Part shown: positions 25,161 to 33,780 of the stretch, one piece after another
How the letters are laid out: each line of letters starts with the position of its first letter
Position numbering within the stretch: the stretch's first letter is position 1
Source of the DNA: Euonymus europaeus
Lineage: Eukaryota; Streptophyta; Magnoliopsida; Celastrales; Celastraceae
Length of the DNA stretch: 64,000 nucleotides
Direction of reading: 5' to 3'
Assembly (NCBI GenBank): GCA_963580455.1
Contig: OY756962.1
Span: 16,014,001 to 16,078,000 of the forward strand
The notes under the pieces: model-generated
What the model was told of the DNA's origin: nothing
The model's input: only the letters and a program-made list of their open reading frames with translations
Databases searched by the model: none
Position numbers and translations under genes: made by a program

Positions 25161-28100
25161 CTTCCTAGATTATTTCGATGCTAAAACACCATCTTTCTAT
25201 GACAAATGGACAAAACCGTTAAAAGCCCCTCCATAGAGAGAGTTGAGCAACTTCGAACCGTCAAAGTTGCTCGGTGTACACTTTTTATTGTTCTTCTATG
25301 TCAAATTTTATGAGTATAAACTTCCAAGATTATTTCGATTCCAAATCACTAACTTTCTATAAGAAATGGACAAAACCGTTAAAAGCTCCTCCATAGAGAG
25401 AGTGGAGCAACTTCGAACCATCAACATTGCTCGATGTAAACTTTTTATTGTTATTCTATGTCAAATTTTATGAGTATAAGCTTCCAAGATTATTTCGATT
25501 CCAAATCACCAACTTTCTATGAGAAATAGACAAAACCGTTAAACGCTCCTCCATAGAGAGAGTGGAGCAACTTCGAACCATCAAAGTTGCTCGATGTATA
25601 CTTTTTATTGTTCTTCTATGTTAATTTTATGAGTATAAGCTTCAAAGATTATTTCGATTCCACATCACCAGCTTTCTATGAGAAATAGACAAAACCGTTA
25701 AAATCTCCTCCATAGAGAGAGTTGAGCAACTTCGGACCATCAAAGTTGGTCGTTGTACACTTTTTATTGTTCTTCTATGTCAAATTTTACGAGTATACAC
25801 TTCCTAGATTATTTCGATGCTAAAACACCATCTTTCTATGACAAATGGACAAAACCGTTAAAAGCCCCTCCATAGAGAGAGTTGAGCAACTTCGAACCGT
25901 CAAAGTAGCTCGGTGTACCCTTTTTATTGTTCTTCTATGTCAAATTTTATGAGTATAAACTTCCAAGATTATTTCGATTCCAAATCACTAACTTTCTATG
26001 AGAAATGGACAAAACCGTTAAAATCTCCTCCATAGAGAGAGTTGAGCAAACTTCGAACCATCAACATTGCTCGATGTAAACTTTTTATTGTTCTTCTATG
26101 TTAAATTTTATGAGTATAAGCTTCCTAGATTATTTCGATGCCAAAAAATGAACTTTTTACGACAAATGGACAAAATCATTAAAAGCTCCTCCATAGAGAG
26201 AGTTGAGATACTTCGGACCATCAAAGTTACTCGGTGTACACTTTTTATTGTTTTTCTATGTCAAATTTTATGTGTATAAGTTTCCAAGATTATTTCGATT
26301 CCAAATCACCAACCTTTTATGAGAAATGGACAAAACCGTTAAAAGCCCCTCCATAGAGAGAGTTGAGCAACTTCGAACCATCAAAGTTGCTCGGTGTACA
26401 CTTTTTATTGTTATTCTATGTCAAATTTTATGAGTATAAGCTTCCAAGATTATTTCGATTCCAAATCACCAACTTTCTATGAGAAATAGACAAAACCGTT
26501 AAACGCTCCTCCATAGAGAGAGTGGAGAACCTTCGAACCATCAAAGTTGCTCGATGTATACTTTTTATTGTTCTTCTATGTTAATTTTATGAGTATAACT
26601 TCCTAGATTATTTCAATGCCAGAAAATGAACTTTTTACGACAAATGTACAAAACCGTTAAAAGCTCCTCCATAGAGAGAGTTGAGATACTTCGGACCGTC
26701 AAAGTTGCTCGTTGTACACTTTTTATTGTTTTTCTATGTCAAATTTTACGAGTATAAGCTTCCTAGATTATTTTGATGCTAAAACACCATCTTTCTATGA
26801 CAAATGGACAAAACCGTTAAAAGCCCCTCCATAGAGAGTGTGGAACAACTTCGGACCATCAAAGTTGCTCGATGTACACTTTTTATTGTTCTTCTATGTT
26901 AAATTTTATGAGTATAAGCTTCCTAGATTATTTCGATGACAAAAAACGAACTTTTTACGACAAATGGACAAAACCGTTAAAATCTCCTCCATAGAGAGAG
27001 TTGAGCAACTTCGGACCATCAAAGTTGCTCGGTGTACACTTTTTATTGTTCTTCTATGTCAAATTTTATGAGTATAAACTTCGAAGATTATTTCCATTCC
27101 AAATCACCAACTTTCTATGAGAAATGGACAAAACCGTTAAAAGCCCTCCATAGAGAGAGTTGAGCAAATTCGAACCATCAAAGTTGCTCGATGTAAACTT
27201 TTTATTGTTCTTCTATGTTAAATTTTATGAGTATAAGCTTCATAGATTATTTCGATGCCAAAAAATGAACTTTTTACGACAAATGGACAAAACCGTTAAA
27301 ATCTCCTCCATAGAGAGAGTTGAGCAACTTCGGACCATCAAAGTTGGTCGGTGTACACTTTTTATTGTTCTTCTATGTCAAATTTTACGAGTATAAGCTT
27401 CCAAGATTATTTCGATTCCAAATCACCAACTTTCTATGAGAAATGGACTAAACCGTTAAAGGCCCCTCCATAGAGAGAGTTGAGCAACTTCGGACCATCA
27501 AAGTTGCTCGGTGTACACATTTTATTGTTAGTCTATGTCAATTTTTATGAGTATAAGCTTCAAAGATTATTTCGATTCCACATCACCAGCTTTCTATGAG
27601 AAATAGACAAAACCGTTAAAAGCTCCTCCATAGAGAGAGTGGAGCAACTTCGAACCATCAAAGTTGCCCGATGTAAACTTTTTATTGTTCTGCTATGTTA
27701 AATTTTTTGAGTATAAGCTTCCTAGATTATTTCGATACCAAAAAATGAACTTTTTACGACAAATGGACAAAACCGTTAAAAGCTCCTCCACAGAGAGAGT
27801 TGAGATACTTCGGACCATCAAAGTTGCTCGGTGTACACTTTTTATTGTTCTTCTTTGTCAAATTTTATGAGTATAAGCTTCCAAGACTATTTCTATTCCA
27901 AATCACCAACTTTCTATGAGAAATGGACAAAACCGTTAAATGCTCCCCCATAGAGAGTGTGGAGCAACTTCGGACCACCAAAGTTGCTCGATGTACACTT
28001 TTTATTGTTCTTCTATGTTAAATTTTTTGAGTATAAGCTTCCTAGATTATTTCGATACCAAAAAATGAACTTTTTACGACAAATGGACAAAACCGTTAAA

Positions 28101-29792
28101 AGCTCCTCCATAGAGAGAGTTGAGATACTTCGGACCATCAAAGTTGCTCGGTGTACACTTTTTATTGTTCTTCTTTGTCAAATTTTATGAGTATAAGCTT
28201 CCAAGACTATTTCTATTCCAAATCACCAACTTTCTATGAGAAATGGACAAAACTGTTAAATGCTCCCCCATAGAGAGTGTGGAGCAACTTCGGACCACCA
28301 AAGTTGCTCGATGTACACTTTTTATTGTTCTTCTATGTTAAATTTTATGAGTATAAGCTTCCTAGATTATTTCGATGCCAAAAAATGAACTTTTTACGAC
28401 AAATGGACAAAACCGTTAAAATCTCCTCCATAGAGAGAGTTGAGCAACTTCGGACCATCAAAGTTGGTCGGTGTACACTTTTTATTGTTCTTCTATGTCA
28501 AATTTTACGAGTATAAGCTTCCAAGATTATTTCGATTCCAAATCACCAACTTTCTATGAGAAATGGACTAAACCGTTAAAGGTCCCTCCATAGAGAGAGT
28601 TGAGCAACTTCGGACCATCAAAGTTGCTCGGTTTACACATTTTATTGTTAGTCTATGTCAAATTTTATGAGTATAAGCTTCAAAGATTATTTCGATTCCA
28701 CATCACCAGCTTTATATGAGAAATAGACAAAACCGTTAAAAGCTCCTCCATAGAGAGAGTGGAGCAACTTCGAACCATCAAAGTTGCTCGATGTAAACTT
28801 TTTATTGTTCTGCTATGTTAAATTTTTTGAGTATAAGCTTCCTAGATTATTTCGATACCAAAAAATGAACTTTTTACGACAAATGGACAAAACCGTTAAA
28901 AGCTCCTCCATAGAGAGAGTTGAGATACTTCGGACCATCAAAGTTGCTCGGTGTACACTTTTTATTGTTCTTCTTTGTCAAATTTTATGAGTATAAGCTT
29001 CCAAGACTATTTCTATTCCAAATCACCAACTTTCTATGAGAAATGGAAAAAACCGTTAAATGCTCCCCCATAGAGAGTGTGGAGCAAATTCGGACCACCA
29101 AAGTTGTTCGATGTACACTTTTTATTGTTCTTTTATGTTAAATTTTATGAGTATAAGCTTCCTAGATTATTTCGATGCCAAAAAACAAAATTTTTATAAC
29201 AAATGGACAAAACCGTTAAAATCTCCTCCATAGAGAGAGTTGAGCAACTTCGGACCATCAAAGTTGCTCGGTGTACACTTTTTATTGTTCTTCTATGTCA
29301 AATTTTACGAGTATAAGCTTCCAAGATTACTTCGATGTCAAAACACCAACTTTTTATCACAAATGGACAAAACCGTTAAAAGCAACTCCATAGAGAGAGT
29401 TGAGATACTTCGGACCATCAAAGTTGCTCGGTGTACACTTTTTATTGTTCTTCTTTGTCAAATTTTATGAGTATAAGCTTCCAAGACTATTTCTATTCCA
29501 AATCACCAACTTTCTATGAGAAATGGACAAAATCGTTAAATGCTCCCCCATAGAGAGTGTGAAGCAACTTCGGACCATCAAATTTGCTCGGTGTACACTT
29601 TTTATTGTTCTTCTATGTCAAATTTTATGAGTATAAGCTTCCAAAATTATTTGGATTCCAAATCACCATCTTTCTATGACAAATGGACAAAACCGTTAAA
29701 AGCTCCTCCATAGAGAGAGTTGAGATACTTCGGACCATCAAAGTTGCTCGTTGTACACTTTTTATTGTTCTTCTATGTCAAATTTTACGAGT

Positions 29793-29797
29793 ATACG
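29793..29797. repeat. Target-site duplication, left copy (ATACG)
   Basis: The five bases directly before the LTR are ATACG, identical to the five directly after it. They derive from the satellite text GAGTATACGCTTCC. Five base pairs is the usual target-site duplication for plant Ty3/gypsy and Ty1/copia integrases. Confidence 0.92.
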
Positions 29798-29813
29798 TGT
29801 GAGATCCCGACCC
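29798..29813 (+). repeat. LTR 5' terminal inverted repeat
   Basis: TGTGAGATCCCGACCC pairs with the reverse complement of the 3' end, TGTGGCGCCCCGACCC, at 12 of 16 positions. All four mismatches fall at positions 5-8. LTR ends of this kind are bound by integrase. Confidence 0.8.
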
Positions 29814-29973
29814 AAAAATATTATGTTTGGTTAAATTTTAAGTAATAAGTTATTGGAAAAATGAGTTCGAAGAGATAACGGACCATTGGAAGTGTATAAG
29901 ACCCTAAAAAAATAGTTTTGCGCTGGGTTCGGTAAATGGGTCATAACTTTTAGTGTACATGTCCGTTTTGGGC

Positions 29974-29985
29974 CTATAATATATC
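29974..29985 (+). promoter_or_regulatory. Possible TATA element of the LTR
   Basis: CTATAATATATC lies about 180 bp into the LTR, upstream of the GC-rich repeats and of a leader-like purine-rich region. It is a plausible core promoter by position and composition only. A second AT stretch at 30950-30961 (TATATATATATA) is an alternative. Confidence 0.25.
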
Positions 29986-30033
29986 AAATCGAAGCTTAGA
30001 CCAAGACGGAAAATAAATTTGAGAAAAAAACTG

Positions 30034-30253
30034 GGTTCTGTGAACAGTAATCCGTCCGGACGAATAATTGGGCGTCCAGACGGATATGCCTAAACGGAAG
30101 GCAGATAGGTTCTGTGAATAGTGATCCGTCCGGACGGATAATTGGGCGTCCGGACGGATATGCCTAGATTCAAACCAGTGGGTTACATGAAGAGTAATCC
30201 GTCCGGACGGATGCTTAGGGCGTCCGGACGGATGCTTAGGGCGTCCGGACGGC
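30034..30253 (+). repeat. Three 73-74-bp tandem repeats with CCGTCCGGACGG palindromes
   Basis: Copies begin at 30034, 30108 and 30181 with GGTTCTGTGAA, GGTTCTGTGAA and GGTTACATGAA. Each contains one TCCGTCCGGACG core followed by a GGCGTCC(A/G)GACGG core. The third copy has an extra partial core, giving GATGCTTAGGGCGTCCGGACG twice in a row. CCGTCCGGACGG is a perfect 12-bp palindrome. This is a CpG-rich island inside an otherwise AT-rich LTR. Tandem repeats of this sort in LTRs often act as enhancers; that role is inferred. Confidence 0.85.
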
Positions 30254-30449
30254 TATCGGGAAATCAGTTTTTAAGAAACAGAGAGACATTTCTGGACATT
30301 ACCAACACTTGGAGAGCCCGAGAAGAGAGAGAAAGAGTGAGAAACTTAGAGAGAGAAGGAGATTTGTTGAGGTTTTTGCTTGGTTTTCCATGGATTCATG
30401 AAGCATGTCAAGAATCAAGGTGGAATCAAGGAAGATTTGAAGGTTTGAG

Positions 30450-31366
30450 GTGAGTTTTCATAGTTTTGGAATTCTAGGGTTTTTCCTAGATTTGTTTGAT
30501 TCTTTAATAGATGGAAGGTAAGGCTTAGATATGTTGATTATAGGTTGATTTTTGATGTATATGTAGATTGGTTTGTGATTTGGAGTAGAGTTGAGCTTGG
30601 GTTGAGTTTCAAGGATTTTGGAGAAATTTCTAGAGAGAGAAGGTGAGTAATTTCGAATTTATTGATTTAATTGATGTTTATATGAGTTGTTGGTTGTTTA
30701 TTGATGTATGAATGGGTTCGGTTTCGCCACATTGTTAGGTTTGGGATTCTTACCCCATTTTCTATCGTATTGTTCTTCTCTAAAGAGCGATTTAAATTCT
30801 TCATTGGTCTTTATTATTTGTGTTCTTGCCTAAATTGTTTCTTAGGAAGAACGAACCTTGTTGTTGGTTATTGATGAATTTGCATACCCTTTAAATGCTT
30901 GATCATCTATTGGGCATGATAAACCTCGTTCATGCATCATGTAGTTATGTATATATATATAGGATTGTTATATATACGAGCTTCTTTTGCATGACATTAT
31001 TGGACATGAATTATAGATGCATTGGGTCTACGAGTATGGACTCGTAGTATCCTTAGGTTATACTTTGTGATGATGTTGGATACCGAATGGGCACATTGTT
31101 GCCGGAAGTCGGGATTTCCATGGTGTAGGTGCACCTATAGTCGTTCCGGGGCAAAGTGCAAGGGTTCCGATGATTTTTCGGAATATTCGTTGACTAGTGT
31201 CAGGCGCTGTAGGGTGTAGCCCGAGGTTATACATTGTTGTGACATTTTAGGATGTCATGTTGCTGCATTGAGCTTGTTTCAACATTCAGCCTTTACGTTC
31301 TTATGATTCATTTTATTTTCCCTACTGAGCCTCCTGCTCACCCTATTTCTTTTCTATATCCTTCAG
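30450..31366 (+). other. Possible intron within the LTR
   Basis: AG|GTGAGT at 30448-30455 is a strong donor consensus. A second, AG|GTGAGTAA, lies at 30641-30650. A pyrimidine-rich run ending TATATCCTTCAG|G at 31366 is a good acceptor. The segment upstream of the donor is purine-rich, like a transcribed leader. Some plant Ty3/gypsy LTRs show a similar CAG|GTGAG-like block in mid-LTR. Only RNA evidence could confirm splicing; the matches could also be chance. Confidence 0.3.
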
Positions 31367-31811
31367 GTGAGACTGGTGCTGAGAACCAGGCTGCGGATCA
31401 GTAGGAGGCATCGTGACATGGAAGGCCACCCTAGGAGCACTAGGATATATATTTGGTTGTTTGAGAACCTTGGTTATGAATTAAGTACATGTAGTACTTT
31501 TATTGGTTGACTATTATGTTGCTTAAATACCTTTTCGGTATGTTTGATGGATGGTCGGGAGGTATGCCGTGTGATTGGGACTCTCGTACCTAGATATAGG
31601 ACCTTGGGTCTGGATTGATAGACTTTGATAGTCTATGATGATATTATTGATATGATTATGTTTTGCTTATTGATTGCATGTGATTAGGAGGCCTGAGGCC
31701 CTGCCTAGTGTGTGAATGTGGATAGATGGCCAGAGGCCTGTTAGGCTGTGGAACTTCTCTGATTATTATTGATTATCTTTTCCGTGTTAAATGAGATGTG
31801 ACTCTAGGCTG

Positions 31812-31860
31812 GCACCCTCCGATATACGGGGAGGTGCTGTCGGATTTCTATTAGAATCCG
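31812..31860 (+). other. Two adjacent hairpin-forming inverted repeats in the LTR
   Basis: GCACC(C)TCC at 31812-31820 pairs with GGAGGTGC at 31829-31836, leaving one bulged base. Directly after it, CGGATT(T)CTA at 31841-31850 pairs with TAGAATCCG at 31852-31860 around a single-base loop. Their position about 100-145 bp from the 3' end of the LTR would suit an R/U5 or terminator-like structure. Function is unknown. Confidence 0.5.
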
Positions 31861-31941
31861 GGGTTAGGTTGGCGTGTGGTGAGGTCCTTAGTGACGTGGC
31901 ACATGCCTAAAGTGGCGCTCCCGGCTCAGTGCGTGAATTTC

Positions 31942-31957
31942 GGGTCGGGGCGCCACA
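31942..31957 (+). repeat. LTR 3' terminal inverted repeat
   Basis: GGGTCGGGGCGCCACA ends in CA at 31957 and is the imperfect inverted partner of the first 16 bases of the element (12 of 16 match). Confidence 0.8.
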
Positions 31958-31962
31958 ATACG
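31958..31962. repeat. Target-site duplication, right copy (ATACG)
   Basis: ATACG directly follows the terminal CA and runs into CTTCCTAGATTATTTCG, restoring the satellite monomer exactly where the left side broke off. Confidence 0.92.
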
Positions 31963-32439
31963 CTTCCTAGATTATTTCGATGCTAAAACACCATCTTTCT
32001 ATGACAAATGGACAAAACCGTTAAAAGCCCCTCCATAGAGAGAGTTGAGCAACTTCGAACCGTCAAAGTTGCTCGATGTACAATTTTTATTGTTCTTCTA
32101 TGTCAAATTTTATGAGTATAAGCTTCCAAGATTATTTCGATTCCAAATCACCAACTTTCTATGAGAAATGGACAAAACCGTTAAAATCTCCTCCATAGAG
32201 AGAGTTGAGCAAACATCGAACGATCATCATTGCTCGATGTAAACTTTTTATTGTTCTTCTATGTTAAATTTTATGAGTATAAGCTTCCTAGATTATTTCG
32301 ATGCCAAAAAATGAAATTTTTACGACAAATGGACAAAACCATTAAAACCTCCTCCATAGAGAGAGTTGAGATACTTCGGACCATCAAAGTTGCTCGGTGT
32401 ACACTTTTTATTGTTCTTCTTTGTCAAATTTTATGAGTA

Positions 32440-32860
32440 TAAGCTTCCAAGACTATTTCTATTCCAAATCACCAACTTTCTATGAGAAATGGACAAAACC
32501 GTTAAATGCTCCCCCATAGAGAGTGTGGAGCAACTTCGGACCACCAAAGTTGCTCGATGTACACTTTTTATTGTTCTTCTATGTTAAATTTTGAGTATAA
32601 GCTTCCTAGATTATTTCGATGCCAAAAAACGAAATTTTTATAACAAATGGACAAAACCGTTAAAAGCTCCTCTATGGAGAGAGTTGAGATACTTCGGACC
32701 ATCAAAGTTGCTCGGTGTACACTTTTTATTGTTCTTCTATGTCAAATTTTACGAGTATAAGCTTCCAATATTACTTCCATGCCAAAACACCAACTTTTTA
32801 TCACAAATGGACAAAACCGTTAAAAGCTCCTCTATAGAGAGAGTTGAGATACTTCGGACC
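32440..32860. repeat. Copy of the 6.8-7.2 kb segment on the far side of the LTR
   Basis: The stretch carries the same order of variants as about 6765-7190. These are CTCCCCCATAG, the short-spacer AAATTTTGAGTAT at about 32587, CTCTATGGAGAG, and CCAATATTACTTCC at about 32765. The last is shared with 7091 but not with the otherwise similar copies at 5810, 10606 and 16688. The match ends near 32860, where the text switches to a monomer with CCAACAAAG and CGGGATACAC. Confidence 0.75.
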
Positions 32861-33720
32861 AACAAAGTTGCTCGGGATACACTTTTTATTGTTCTTCTAT
32901 GTCAAATTTTACGAGTATAATCTTTCAAGATTATTTCGATTCCAAATCACCAACTTACTATGAGAAATGGACAAAACCGTTAAAAGCTCCTTCATAGAGA
33001 GTGTGGAGCAACTTAGGACCATCAAAGTTGCTCGAAGTACACTTTTTATTGTTCTTCTATGTTAAATTTTATGAGTATAAGCTTCATATATTATTTGGAT
33101 GCAAAAAAACGAACTTTTTACGACAAATGGACAAAACCGTTAAAATCTCCTCCATAGAGAGAGTTGAGCAACTTCGGACCATCAAAGTTGCTCGGTGACA
33201 CTTTTTATTGTTCTTCTATGTCAAATTTTACGAGTATAAGCTTCCAAGATTATTTCGATTCCAAATCACCAACTTTCTATGAGAAATGGACTAAACCGTT
33301 AAAGGCCCCTCCATAGAGAGAGTTGAGCAACTTCGGACCATCAAAGTTGCACGGTGTACACATTTTATTGTTATTCTATGTCAAATTTTATGAGTATAAG
33401 CTTCAAAGATTATTTCGATTCCACATCACCAGCTTTCTATGAGAAATAGACAAAACCGTTAAAAGATCCTCCATACAGAGAGTGGAGCAACTTCGAACCA
33501 TCAAAGTTGCTCTATGTAAACTTTTTATTGTTCTGCTATGTTAAATTTTATGAGTATAAGCTTCCTAGATTATTTCGATACCAAAAAATGAACTTTTTAT
33601 GACAAATGGACAAAACCGTTAAAAGCTCCTCCATAGAGAGAGTTGAGATACTTCGGACCATCAAAGTTGCTCGGTGTACACTTTTTATTGTTCTTCTTTG
33701 TCAAATTTTATGAGTATAAG

Positions 33721-33780
33721 CTTCCATGATTATTTCTATGAGAAATCGACAAAACCGGTAAATGCTCCTCCATAGAGAGT
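33721..33780. repeat. Monomer with a 21-bp deletion in the variable window
   Basis: This monomer is 139 bp long. CTTCCATGATTATTTCT joins directly to ATGAGAAATCG, removing the T1 window. The deleted stretch would have been bounded by TTTCT on both sides, so one TTTCT remains at 33733-33737. That fits slippage or microhomology-mediated deletion. The exact 160-bp register begins immediately after this monomer. Confidence 0.85.

Larger units (their letters stand above)
1..29797. repeat. 160-bp satellite array, left block
   Basis: This is a continuous head-to-tail array of about 186 monomers with a 160-bp period; for example GTTGCTCG recurs at 1 and 161. Conserved blocks in order are GTTGCTCG, TTTTTATTGTTCTTCTATG, AAATTTTA, GAGTATAAGCTTCC, GATTATTTCGAT, a variable window of about 26 bp, AAATGGACAAAACCGTTAAA and CCATAGAGAGAGTTGAG. 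T1 and T2 monomers dominate, often alternating so that the effective unit is a 320-bp dimer. Many T2 monomers begin with GTGTGGAGC in place of GAGTTGAGC. Scattered 1-3 bp indels shift the register, so HOR offsets are often a few bases short of a multiple of 160. The block starts before the window and is cut at 29797 by the LTR insertion. There are no genes in it. A centromeric or heterochromatic role is inferred from the class of repeat, not shown by the sequence. Confidence 0.98.
29798..31957 (+). mobile_element. Solo LTR of an LTR retrotransposon (probably Ty3/gypsy)
   Basis: This 2,160-bp unique sequence begins TGTGAGATCCC and ends GGGGCGCCACA. It has the TG...CA ends of LTRs, imperfect 16-bp terminal inverted repeats and a perfect ATACG target-site duplication. 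Nothing resembling a primer binding site, gag-pol or polypurine tract is present, and there is no second LTR. This is the usual outcome of recombination between the two LTRs of one element. Inside are three 73-74-bp GC-rich repeats, TATA-like stretches, splice-like sites and two hairpins near the 3' end. The length and the 3' terminus (TTTCGGGTCGGGGCGCCACA) recall Tekay/Del-type chromovirus LTRs, but that is from memory and only suggestive. The + orientation is inferred from the splice-like motifs and the terminus. Short open frames inside it (30142-30453, 31022-31219) have no recognisable domain. Confidence 0.9.

Noticed and set aside
934..29470. Many open frames of about 60-158 codons in the left array with the recurring peptide motif MDKTVKSSSIERVE
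   Set aside because: They are translations of the satellite. The period of 160 is not a multiple of three, so each monomer shifts the frame and open runs last one to three monomers. There is no gene structure or codon constraint, and small indels change the frame freely.
30142..30453. A 103-codon open frame in the LTR
   Set aside because: It runs through the palindromic repeats into a purine-rich leader and stops at a splice-like site. It has no retroviral or other recognisable domain, so it is not supported as a gene.
30950..30974. TATATATATATA run as a microsatellite of interest
   Set aside because: It is short, common in AT-rich plant DNA, and has no supporting context beyond a weak alternative TATA element.
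31022..31219. A 65-codon open frame in the LTR
   Set aside because: It is short, has no recognisable motif, and lies in a part of the LTR expected to be non-coding.
29798..31957. A complete LTR retrotransposon or a DNA transposon
   Set aside because: There is only one copy of the LTR-like sequence, with no gag-pol, primer binding site or polypurine tract. The TG...CA ends with a 5-bp duplication do not fit common DNA transposon families as well as an LTR.
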